Shown here piece after piece: positions 1-10,691 of a DNA stretch of 64,000 nt. Source of the stretch: Ptychodera flava (lineage: Eukaryota > Hemichordata > Enteropneusta > Ptychoderidae); the NCBI RefSeq assembly GCF_041260155.1, contig NC_091933.1, positions 35,096,293 to 35,160,292 on the forward strand, given 5' to 3'. Every line of letters begins with the position of its first letter. The first letter of the stretch is position 1. The position numbers and the translations under genes were made by a program. The notes beneath the pieces were generated by a model. The model ran no database searches, was not told the DNA's origin, and saw only the letters and a list, made by a program, of their open reading frames with translations.

Positions 1-1915
1 AACCCGAAAACAAAGGATCATTTCCGTCAATACATTTTGGCCAACAATGTTTGATAATCAAGCCCCTGTTTTCACAGTTGAAGACAGTCTAAAACAAACA
101 CAACGTTGGTCTATTGTCTGTGTCTACAGGAACTGCATCACACCGTTTTGTTGTGAATAATTTTAAAGATTGAGCGACTATCCAGTTGACAAAGGAGCGT
201 TTTGTTTACTTTAGGTTATCCGTCTATGGATATGTCATAACGTAATCATGATTCATTATTGTGTAGTAACGGTTGTCATGACAAATGTGGAAATTATAAT
301 GAAATCAATAGACTGTTTCCATGTAATTCTGATATAATCCCACGAGTTGGCTCTGACTTTAACACCCAAAGATCATGCTTTGTTTCGGAAAATCTGCGCA
401 CTACTGTAGTATATAGTCATAAATAACTTGGTTACTAGCCCAGTCCACGCTGATCGATATCCTAGTCTGTACACATACCTAGTTCACTAAGACCTAATTT
501 TAAGTAGGCTTTCTTAAGTTTCTGTTTGAAACATTGGCGTTCAATATTGGTCATTATATCAATGGTCAAACGACAGGCTTTAGCTTTTCTTTCTCGGGAA
601 ATACAATATATTTTACATTGCAGAAAATGTAGATTTACAAACGTTACGGGCGTTTAGGATCAGATCAAACGAGACAGGAGACACGAGGGCGAAGAAGGGA
701 GTGCCCTCAAACGATAGAGTCCAAACACTACTTGCCGGCGAAGATGCTAATTACGCAAACCATTTGATCAGCACTTAGTTGAAATAATTAAAAGTGGTAG
801 GTCATTTAAAATATGTCTATGAGGACATTGTTGGTGGACAAAGAAATTATATCACATTCATATGCACCAGTAAATCAATATGAGATTTTTTTCATCTGAT
901 TGACCCAGATAAAAAAAGTGAGGCACCAGTTCTGCCGCCGTTCCATAGGAAACGACACCTGCACGCCACTTTTAACATGATTATGTGGATATTGGCAGAG
1001 AATACACCATTCACTGTGCCGCAAATGATGGCACACATTTTTAACAAATTACGTTACAGGTCTTGAATTAACATGTAAAAATAAATATTTGCCTCTATTT
1101 CTGACAAGGCACTTTGCAACTTAAGATTAAGATGGTCCATTTTAGTTTCGATTTTTTTTCTACGAAAACGATTTAAGTCATTGTCAAATGTCAAGGGCTG
1201 CGTGTACGAGTTACAGAATTAAACATGGGGGCGGAGCCGACAAAATTTGTCAGAAATACTTCATCTGTAGAATGTCCTTGAAGCTGCAAATGTCGCACAA
1301 GCGTTTCTATATATAGTAACATACCTACAGTTGTGATAAGCGCTATATCAAAAGTATTTTTGCGCTATAAGATAAGCGAGATGTGTACTTTGTCTTTGAT
1401 GCTTGATATCTGCCCAACTTGTCTTTGAACTCGATGAACAGAGGTCAGACCATGGCTGGACACGGCCTAATTCTGACGGCACTGATGAACCAGGCCAGGA
1501 CACGATTACGCCTGTAATACAGTACGGGTATTCCCCCAACTAACCCGAAGGTAATCGTTTGTTCCGACGCTATCCCCTGCCTACGTGCCAATTCTCGGTA
1601 CATTGTAAACGTTCGAAGTGTGATGACGTACGGTGTACACAGAGAGGAGATATTCGCCAAATCTTATGACTGATTCTAGCTGAGAATGGTTCGATATTAA
1701 ATGTTGCAATGCGCACTATACCGACGTCTCTGGTGATATTAAAGTCTCATGAATTTAAGAAGTATGTATAACTGCCGCCCAGATATACTAATATAAAGAA
1801 ATGTCAATATTTCAATTCTAATGAATCATGAATTAAAGCCATATGCAAATATTCCCTGCCTGTTCAGACTGCCGGACACGTTAACACGTTAAAGTACGTA
1901 CTGTTCCATTATATT
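1..1915. other. Non-coding 5' stretch, nothing recognised
   Basis: No open frame here resembles a known family. Two overlapping minus-strand frames at 1348-1660 stay open for 60-70 codons, but they have no homologous feel and no convincing splice context. I see no RNA gene or transposon ends. Confidence 0.5.
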
Positions 1916-1917
1916 TG

Positions 1918-1948
<31 letters not shown>

Positions 1949-2240
1949 TGTATGTATGTATGTATGTATGTATGTATGTATGTATGTATGTATGTATGTA
2001 TGTATGTATGTATGTATGTATGTATGTGTGTGTGTGTGTGTGTGTATGTAGGTAGGTAGGTAGGTAGGTAGGTAGGTAGGTAGGTAGGTAGGTGGTAGGT
2101 AGGTATTTATGTATTATGTATCTATGTATCTATGTATATAGGTATGTCCGTCAGTCCGTCTGCCTGCCTATAGGTAGGTATGTATGTATCCATCTATGTA
2201 TGTATCTATGTATCTACGTAGCTACGTATCTATGTATCTA
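1918..2240. repeat. Compound microsatellite (TATG)n-(TG)n-(TAGG)n
   Basis: About 105 bp of TATG repeats (1918-2026) run into TG repeats, then GTAG/TAGG repeats (about 2046-2105), then degenerate TATC/TATG. The left edge of the large segmental duplication falls in the degenerate end: copy B resumes homology at about 52610 in a similar tetranucleotide context. Confidence 0.95.
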
Positions 2241-2407
2241 TGTATGCATGGATTCCTCATTGGTATGGTTTCTGACATGTTCATTACACGTATTGCATGA
2301 CAGTCCATTTACGATATGGAATCGAAAGTGTTAAAAGAAAATACATTTTGGGACTTAAGCAAGTCATACACTGACTTCTGTAATAAAAATAATAGAGTAC
2401 ATTTTTG

Positions 2408-2485
2408 ATTGGATTCGAACTCACTACGTACGGCACTCAGTCACCTAGCAAAGACACCACAATCAAACCGCTTGGCCAAATCCCC
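2408..2485 (-). repeat. tRNA-derived SINE-like head (Leu/Ser-like)
   Basis: On the minus strand, a box A-like TGGCCAAGCGG (2468-2478) is followed about 45 nt later by a box B-like GAGTTCGAATCC. This is the polymerase III promoter layout of a tRNA with a long variable arm. Related copies lie at about 52797-52873, 34065-34160 and 43632-43726, so this is a dispersed tRNA-derived repeat rather than a tRNA gene. Confidence 0.6.
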
Positions 2486-2684
2486 ACCCTTAAAAAAGAG
2501 TGGTTCAATAACCGAGCTAAATAGTGACGTAGCAAAGTGACACAATACGTAAAAATAGTCATGACAATCACGCATGATATCGTGACGGGAGTTTTGTCAG
2601 TGATTTCTTCGATACTTGAGGTCGAATCAAGAAATATTTCGTGGGAACGATTAACAATTATAAATTTCAGATAATTTGAACTGA

Positions 2685-2752
2685 AATGTTAGCTCAATTG
2701 GTGAAGCATCTCCACTGAATTTAAGCGACCTGGGTACAAAATCCTCCATTCG
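2685..2752 (+). repeat. tRNA-like repeat, second family, degenerate
   Basis: TTAGCTCAATTGG followed by a degenerate T-arm-like stretch. The copy at 53057-53125 has a better D-arm (TTAGTTCAGTTGGTAGAGC) and a T-arm-like GGTTCAAATC. The copy at 63934-64000 (minus strand) is the best preserved. The anticodon arm is poor in all of them. Confidence 0.5.
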
Positions 2753-3090
2753 TCACTTTTCAGGTTTCAATCTGTTGCAATGCAGAGACGATCAGATATA
2801 GTTCTATGATTTTTCTTATACAAATAGATAGATGAGTTGTACATACATTTTGACAAAACTAATTACATTTGTCTTATGTGAAATATATCAGTAAGCGACT
2901 TTGGACACTGGGCTCTTGCAATGAGAAGGACAACCAGCAAGGGTAAGCTTAGTGTAAAAGGTAAAAGGGTGACACATCACAAGAAGGACATTAAAGTTGA
3001 ATAAGAAGGATCCATCAGTTCACTTGGGTGGGTGGACTGTGATCAGTTGTTTACCTGGATGTCTAATTCGGGGATTTAAAACCAATATAG

Positions 3091-3575
3091 TCAGATTTTC
3101 CTGGCTCTCCAGCAGCGTTGGTGAGACAAACAACCGCCTAACTTCAAGTCAGCACCGAAATTTCTGATGATATAATGATTCCCTGTAATTGTTTTTGAAA
3201 GACCTAGTTTATATGACAACCGGTACCTGGACGTGAAACATCTGTTTGTAAAGGAGCGCTCCAAAGGGACGGAAATGCTATGCAGTAGGAATTCTGAGAG
3301 AATGGTACAAAAGAAAATATGATATTTATTACAATAAAAAGGATTATTGGCTTGTGTACAGTGAACAGAGGAAGACCATCTCTCTTTATCAAAGAGTTTG
3401 TCAACAAGCATCTCAATGGTAATATCAATCTCAAGAAATGTGGCATGCGTACCGTTGTGCGCCGGATAAATCTCAAGATGACATCTACAAAACTCACGCG
3501 CCATCGTTCAAACAAAACAGTTACATCTGAAGCTGCAGCAACAATGGAGTTTACAGGCCCTTTGTAACCGTGCAC
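3091..3575. other. Block conserved between duplicates, open on both strands, function unknown
   Basis: Long frames stay open on the minus strand (3204-3575) and the plus strand (3319-3567), and the counterparts in copy B (53529-53963 minus, 53728-53955 plus) are also open. The plus-strand peptides share many positions, for example a KCGM motif and an RRINLKM motif. Amino-acid differences are spread evenly, so selection is not evident. I recognise no family. Confidence 0.25.
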
Positions 3576-4249
3576 GGGTCAACCAATAAACTAACTCGCG
3601 TACACACTTACAGATTCAGACTCGACAAAACTGCACAGAATCTATGCCCAAGGGGATGCCAATTGTATTAACGACGGCAGTTTGAAATTGTTGCCAACGT
3701 TGAAACCGCTTTCAACAATGAGATAGTTAACCGCGATCTTTAAATGACGTGAGGTAGGTTACTGTATCCGCGTTCCATTCCATGCCTCAGAGAAGGAAAC
3801 ACCCACATATTGATTTGTGCTACCCTAAAATGCAAAGGTTGATAATTCCATTAATTGAGAACATTAATGACATCATCTTGAGGAAGAGCAGTGTATAGTG
3901 TATACGTTTGCCCTTTTCCGGGTGTTAATCACATGCAGTTTATCTAGAAAAGGTGTGGGCTCTTGCTGTACCCAGAATTTTCATTTGAATTGAATGAATT
4001 CACTTTGAACATGGAATGTCATCCACCATTCACTCACTGAACACTATAACTTACGATAAAGGGACTCAAAAAATTTCATCTAATTAAAAACGCTCCCAAT
4101 TTCGAGCGCTTCGGATTGCAATTAGACTCGGGAGAGAGTGATAGCCATTTTGCGTGCTTACACGGACTGTCAACACACACCCACTATCTTCGTGCACGTA
4201 GATCATGTTGTCCGACTTTTTGGGTTTTTTTGAGTTTATCCAAAATATA

Positions 4250-4265
4250 ACACAGACACACACAG

Positions 4266-4298
<33 letters not shown>

Positions 4299-4350
4299 AA
4301 TATATATATATGTGTGTGTGTCTGTCTGTGTCTGTGTCTGTGTCTGTGTG
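4250..4350. repeat. (CA)n-(TA)n-(TG)n microsatellite
   Basis: CACACAGA repeats, then TATATA, then TGTGTCTG repeats, forming an imperfect inverted dinucleotide tract. It is absent at the matching place in copy B (about 54.55 kb). Confidence 0.9.
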
Positions 4351-4971
4351 AGCATCTATATATGGAACTGTCATCCATCATTCATAACATTTGACCTTTC
4401 GCAATGCACTCACATTAATGCATTGTCCAATCAATCGATCAAACGGAATCATCTGTCGCTCTAGACTGTTTGATCTATGGTTTCATAGGCATTGACACAA
4501 TTGACCTATGCCATACGATAACTCGCGAGATAAACAGTTTAAAGCGCAATAAGCCGTGGCTATCTGCAAGGCAGGCATGTTAACGTTCACGTGACGACAC
4601 CTTACATTGAGAATAAGATTCTTTTTTGTCTTTAATATATTCTTTTGTCATACCTTTTATCGTTTTCGTAAATATGCCTTACACAACAGTTGCCATCTTA
4701 ACTGTCGGCGGGGGAGGGGGCTACCTTGTCGCACAAGATAAATCCACGGGCCCACTACTTGCAGGCTATACAGCTTACTGTGGGTCATTAATAGTCCTTA
4801 CTCGCCTCAGACCCACTACTTATCACTTGATGATGTCAGATCCGAGGAGTTTTGTCGGTCAACTGGATTGGACTGTCGCGTCATATGAAATAATTTATAA
4901 CACGAATTGTAAGTAAGGGGATAAATCTTCTTGAGACTAGAGTAGATTCAAGAACTACATTTATAGTACAT

Positions 4972-5486
4972 TATATCACCATGCCCTGTCCGTCGCACTT
5001 TGATTGGTCGAGCTGAACCACGTGACTGACCACAAATACACAGTAATGGTTTGTTTACATGCCCGTGAATATGAATAATAAGATTAACAACTCAAAGTAT
5101 CGTAACTTTACAGCTCAAACATAAATCATAATCAATTACAAAATAAAATGGAGCACTTTTAGGTCAAGTTGAGATACTTTTTTCTGAAAACATCTCCGGA
5201 TTTGCCAATTTTTTACAGCGCGCGTGACAGTGCGACGCGTATTGCTCAGTTTCAGGGGCCCAGTTGTCGTTCGCTCCTGAAATTTTCGGAAATTTTGACG
5301 ATTTTCTTGGGTTCGCTGATAATATAATGGAAATAACAGACTCCGCTCTGACCGTTAACGTTTATTTGTGGGCGCGGGCTCGAGGAAAGCCAAATTAACA
5401 GGCGAGTTAATTTTTGGCTTTCCTCTAGCCCTTGCCCACAAATAAACGTTAATGGTCAGCGCGTCGCCCGTTATTTCTATAACAAT
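4972..5486. mobile_element. Fold-back (snap-back) element, private to copy A
   Basis: The sequence between TAGTACA and AATACATATCAG is absent from copy B, where about 55570 reads straight across, so this is an insertion of roughly 510 bp. Its right part is a long imperfect palindrome: 5326-5400 pairs with 5407-5485, including AACGTTTATTTGTGGGC on both arms. The left part holds ATTGG and CACGTGAC motifs, which recur near one end of the 21.5-22.2 kb fold-back. No coding capacity; type unassigned. Confidence 0.6.
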
Positions 5487-5873
5487 ACATATCAGTTATA
5501 CAAAAAGTACTTCCACGCTGCAGATCCTTGTTGAATGAAATACATCCGATACATTTGGTATTTGTGTGAGTCACAACTCATAAAATTTCTTACATGGCTG
5601 TGCTTGTATAAAACCTGAGATTTGTGGCTTGTAACATTAAGTGCCGTAAAGTGAATATTCGATATTCGATGCTATAGGTGATACAGCGACATAAAGAAGG
5701 CCGAAAGGCATGCAGGAAACAATATATAACACACTTAAGGTAGTATGCACCTCGGGGACAGATATTCGGACTTTCAAATTTTTTACAATTCTTTTCTGAT
5801 CTACCGCTTGTTGGGACTCATTTTAAAACTCTTTGCTTAAGGAAACCTTTCACCGTCATAATTTTTCGAACAT

Positions 5874-5879
5874 TTTATT
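5874..5879 (-). promoter_or_regulatory. Candidate GGT-A polyadenylation signal
   Basis: TTTATT on the plus strand reads AATAAA in the gene's direction, about 240 nt beyond the GGT-A stop. The same signal is kept in copy B at 55972-55977, about 270 nt beyond that stop. Confidence 0.45.
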
Positions 5880-6118
5880 TTTCCCTATAGGTTAACACAG
5901 GAGTGGCGGCCAATGTTTTTCTCTAGTACCAAACTTTGCACGGTGACCTATGATTTTTATTCTTGATTTGGTGAGAGCATAGTTGAAAGTTCCATCGAGG
6001 AAAGTTTGAGAAAAAGTTAGTCTTTCACTTTGGAGGTGCACACAACCTTTATGAACTTGGTATGCTGCGTTGACTAACGACATCCATAAAATCGTCAAAT
6101 ACATTCGAGAATTACACA

Positions 6119-6274
6119 TCAGAACCCTGCTGGATACCCTCCTGGTTTTCTATTGTCGGGTCTGGTGTACAGTCCATCTCCTTTCCTTAGTATAGCGTTG
6201 GCTACAGAGAATATATTCATTCCCGATGCTTGTTTCACTTTGTGACCAAGTTTTCTCAGTCCCTCGGCGATGTC
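6119..6274 (-). CDS. GGT-A exon 10 (C-terminus)
   Basis: Acceptor TTTTACCCCAG, phase 0. Encodes DIAEGLRKLGHKVKQ and ends DNRKPGGYPAGF then TGA, the near-universal GGT C-terminus (...D.RKGG.PAGY). Confidence 0.92.
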   Translation of the reverse strand, partial: DIAEGLRKLGHKVKQASGMNIFSVANAILRKGDGLYTRPDNRKPGGYPAGF

Positions 6275-7407
6275 CTGGGGTAAAAATGAAAATGACAAAT
6301 GCCAAATCGTCAAACTTTCTGTAGTGTAACCGTGGTTGTATCCACATAGGAACTACAATATGGACTACAAATAGACAATAACACACACGACAAAGACAAC
6401 AGACTTTTGAACAATTAGCGAACGAGAGTAGAGTTATTCTAACTTCCATATTCCTGGGGAATAATACCAGGTGTTGTGAAATGAAACGCTTCAGTAAAGT
6501 CATATTTTGGAACATTTCTTATATTGATTGAAGTCAACTTCATAAGCTGTCTTTGCGTGCCACGTGTTTTTTGACCGAAAACAGACGTAAACATCTCAAT
6601 ATTAGAGTACCTATTTCATTGGTTTCCATCTGATCAAAATCAGATGCAAGGATGGTAACGTTTTATACTCAACCGCTTCTTTGTTATTCTTTTCAGTGTT
6701 GTCATCTTTACACAGCCACCGAGAAAACAAATTGAAAGAACGAGCGGAAGGTTCACATTTCGCAATCTCCACATCTGAGTTTTAATCATAATAATAGCAC
6801 TAAGCAATAGTCTACATCAAGTTCCATAGTGAAAAATTCGATTTGGCACACACAGACAGCACAGCGCAGACGGACAAAAACAAGTACCGGTACACACAAC
6901 AAAGTCAAATCCGTGTATAGGAGAATAATTATGGACCTCCGGGAGAGACAACCGAGAAGTAACGTCATAATAATGCCACACATCAATTCATAAGTCAAAA
7001 TAGGAAGTGATCTTAATCTAGCCCATCAGTGACATTTGTTTAAGGGATACATCGTATTTATCTATCAGTAAATGACACCTACCAAAAAAGTGAAGACAAG
7101 CCTTTTTCTTGAGTAACCCCGATTTACAAGCTAGTAAAAGAAATGTTTGTTTCACTCGACAAATAACAATATAAACTATGTGCCCTAGCGTAACGAATAA
7201 GTTCGGAAAGGTATACTCAATGGGAGGGTGACAGTGGAATATTGAATGCCTTTATGGAAATTTAGATTCCTTAACTCATGCGTACATCTCACTTTCTTTC
7301 TTAAGCATGCGCAGTTGCATAAATGCAAAAGGGTCTCCAACTGACTTCTAACGTGAAATCGTCTTTCTTACTTGAAAACATCGTACTTATGTCGGCCATA
7401 GCCTCAC

Positions 7408-7521
7408 CTCATCAAATGTATTTTCACATAGAACGGCTCCGGTAATATAAGAGTAGCTTAGCCTTGGTTTCGTCACGGCATACTCAATGTCTCTGTTGAA
7501 CCACAACGTATCCATAGCAAT
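7408..7521 (-). CDS. GGT-A exon 9
   Basis: Acceptor GTTCATAG, donor GATGAG|GTGAGG, phase 0 to phase 0. Encodes IAMDTLWFNREIEYAVTKPR and the residues after it, matching the GGT 'NLWFGYD...AVEEPRLH' block. Confidence 0.88.
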
Positions 7522-8813
7522 CTATGAACGAAACAATTTGTTTAAATGATCATACGTTTTATCTCTTAATCGGGGAAAATATTCATGTCAGCGTTGTACA
7601 CCGTTCTCTTTCTGGTAAAAGGCATTTAAACTGATATCGACTCGGGCTTAACTTTTTTGTATGAATATTTGGGCTCTTGATGTGAAATAGACTAATGTGT
7701 TTATATAATTGTAACGGTATAACAGCTACACATCGTATTGCGACGTTTACTCCAAGCGGAGAAACAAGAGTCTTGTGCAGAGCTAGTATTTTCCACCATT
7801 GAACGCAAGCCGTATCACTCATTATGTATTTTCGAGGTTCATTCCCGACAACATTCATAATATAACGGATTATATTCATTATCATTTCAAAGATCCCTAG
7901 GCAACGCGCTTTGCATCTCAAACTATGGATGAACACTTACAAAAGATTTTTATTTTCATGTCCATGATAAAATTAATGGTAAAATCAGAAATTGATAACG
8001 AGATCAGAAATTCTCAGGACTTGAAAAGTTTATTGGGTTTACTTTAAAGACAACAGCTTATCATTTCCCCAGACGTGTTTCAAGTTCAATAGAAAACAGT
8101 GATATGTCCATCGACATTCATGTGCGTTCGATTATTCCCTAAATATGAACAGAAATTGTAAAATATGCACAATAATTGTCACATATATAATATGAGATTG
8201 TTTGATATGCAAACGAGACTGCCAGACAAGCAAACACTCAGGATTGGGAATCCCTTTTCTATTCGATTTTTCTAGCACCCTTCTTTTAATTTTCTACACG
8301 TACACAGATATTAAACAACAATAATCAACTTACATTTTAAATATAAAACTTACGAGTCTTGGTATTATAACCAGAACTTCAAGTATCTAAGCCTTCTTAT
8401 TGTTTTTCTCCGCGGTCTTACGTGTTGTTCTTTTTAAACTACTGGTAGATGGGATGAAAGTTGATTTTGGACTTCGGTTCGGTATGCTAACCTCTTTCCT
8501 TTGATATGCTACGAATTTTGTTTTAAACCTTAAGATCGAAATAGTTAAACGCAAGAGGCGTGTGACTGTATGTCTTGTATAATTTGTGCACGGCAATTTT
8601 CAAATCGGAGCATATATTATGGCCATCTATCTTTTATGGGTCATTTAATTTTTGTACTCAGGCAATAGGTACTTACTGCAGAACCGTGAAAAATTATTCT
8701 TTCTGCATCGTTCAAAGTGTTTTGAACCTCAAAACGTTTTTGAAACTTCTTGACTGAAATATTGCTCAGATATCGAGTTTCGTTTTTAAATTTCAAAATC
8801 TGGGGGCGCTTAC

Positions 8814-9048
8814 CAATGCATTGGTAGAAATAATTTTTAAAGAACCAGCAGATCCAACAACTAACTTGACGTTTCCAGTTTGGTCAGTGAAAATAGCCGG
8901 TGATTTTGCAGAGAGAGGGCGTTTTCCTGGTGCAATTGGGCGCTGTTTGACTGCCTTCCTATCATCTTCTTTGTCTATGTTACGAAAGTTCTTCATTCCG
9001 TCGTTGAATATTATGCCTGTTCGTGAACCATATACACCAGATCCAAAG
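8814..9048 (-). CDS. GGT-A exon 8 (small subunit, active-site loop)
   Basis: Acceptor TTCATTGCAG, donor TTG|GTAAGC; in phase 2, out phase 0. Encodes FGSGVYGSRTGIIFNDGM, PGKRPLSAKSPAI and KLVVGSAGSLKI. Against human GGT1: Glu420 to Gly, Asp423 to Asn, Ser452 to Ala and Gly474 to Ser. The first three are shared with copy B; the last is private to copy A. Confidence 0.9.
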
Positions 9049-10568
9049 CTGCAATGAATATACATACAGTTATCGCAAAATGGCAGTTTGAGTGGGCTTA
9101 CATTTAAACACAGCGACTGCTGCATTATCTAAGAACAAATTATCTATTGGCGGTGAGTCAATGACCTTGAACAAAATCTATTCTGTTTGGTTGATCGGTT
9201 TTTGAAAAATACGTGGTCGTCACAACGACATATTTGAATTTGTCTGATGTTCCATTCATAAAACAGTATACTCACTCCGTACATACTACAAATGTGTCAG
9301 TAACTCACAACGAAGAATCACGGGAAGCATCGGACGGCAAATTGTACACCATTTGCTCATATTCTGTCTGCCAAAAGTCGTTTACTCTGAGCCACAATAT
9401 AACAAGTTACAGAGTCTCTTAATCATTTACCTGCATGGCGCACAACTTTAGCAAGTTCTAAGATCACATATTTTCTCATTATTGATTAAAGTTTCACAAA
9501 GAGTTGTCTGCAGCATAACATTTAACGCTAAATATAAAAAATACAATTTCTAAACGAAATAGTACCCTTTACTCGTTGAACCTGGCCAACTCAACCTCTG
9601 AAGCTTTCATCGAGCCATGTGCATTAATTTGCGAATGAACTGACGTGACCATTTTCCAGCTAATGGGACACTGAAGTGCTAAATCTTCAGTTTTGTCAAC
9701 TTAGAAGAACTCAGATGTGAACTTTACCAGTTAGTACACTGTAACGCAAACATTGCCTTGGCGAATCCAAATTTTTAGAAAGAAAATTATTACCTGTTTA
9801 GTAATCACTTACTAAGATACTTGGTACTTGGATGGTAGATTCAAGTCAGTGTTTGGGATTGGAACAAGGGAAATCTAGGAACAAAACTTTAGCAAGGACA
9901 AATGCATCGAATCCATGCACTACTGAATACGTACCCTTGCCTGATAACCAGGTTCGGATTTTAGTACATATCTCCGTGATACAGAGGTGATATTTGATTA
10001 ATCACGCACAGTCACGAAGTAATTTTCACATAATAAAATAGATCATTTAGGGACACGACGATATACGCATTACAGTAACATGGCTCCAGATTTTTTGATC
10101 TGCAACTTAATCGATTACTTGAGACCGTCGATTTCGTTTTACACGAGGTCATAGTCCTACTACGGTGAGACTGTGGCTAGGTGTGTTAAAGGTGTCTCCC
10201 GGAACGATTTTGCAAAAGGGCAAGAGAGTCTAGGGTTTTTGCGCACTACATAGCAAGTAGCGATGGAAACTAAACTATCAGTAGTTACCGAGGGGAGGGT
10301 CGATGTTTATCGGAAAGACCCGGCGCGAAAAATAGCGACCCTCCTTATAATTTCTGTCCAGTCCCTTAGCTGTTTTCATGTGAGAACAGCATCGTAATAT
10401 TTGAGTTGAGGAAAATGCCTGGATTCTTCACCTCTGTTGGTACGAAACTATTAATCGATAAGACATAGCTTTTGAAAAACAGCATTTAAAAGGTGTATTT
10501 CTAAGTTCCACTTTTTCTATCGGTTATGAGTACTGTAGATATCATAGACTATTTACTTGGAACCTTAC

Positions 10569-10691
10569 TAGCTGTTAATAGATGACGTCAAGGCCAGTCC
10601 GTTACCGTATTGGTCAATGACCGACACGTGAGACGTCCCATCAATGTCTGGGTGCTTTATGACACAACCATAATAATCCTCATCGTGGGTT
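10569..10691 (-). CDS. GGT-A exon 7, downstream half with catalytic Thr
   Basis: After the insertion the frame resumes with DEDYYGCVRKYPDIDG and GTSHVSV. The nucleophile and autocleavage Thr is at 10634-10636, with SSIN following (human Asn401 equivalent). The donor is TA|GTAAGG, phase 2. The codon just upstream, made by the insertion, is TAA in frame. Confidence 0.8.

Noticed and set aside
1445..1660. Minus-strand 71-codon frame with Arg-rich stretches
   Set aside because: No recognisable domain, no matching frame in a duplicate, overlaps another open frame.
3204..3575. Protein-coding gene conserved in both GGT duplicates
   Set aside because: Frames are open on both strands, amino-acid differences are evenly spread, and no family or splice logic is visible. 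Conservation follows from the duplication.
4626..4916. 96-codon plus-strand frame with a Gly-rich segment, paired with 55208-55495
   Set aside because: Divergence between the two is not biased to silent sites and indels occur nearby; no known domain.
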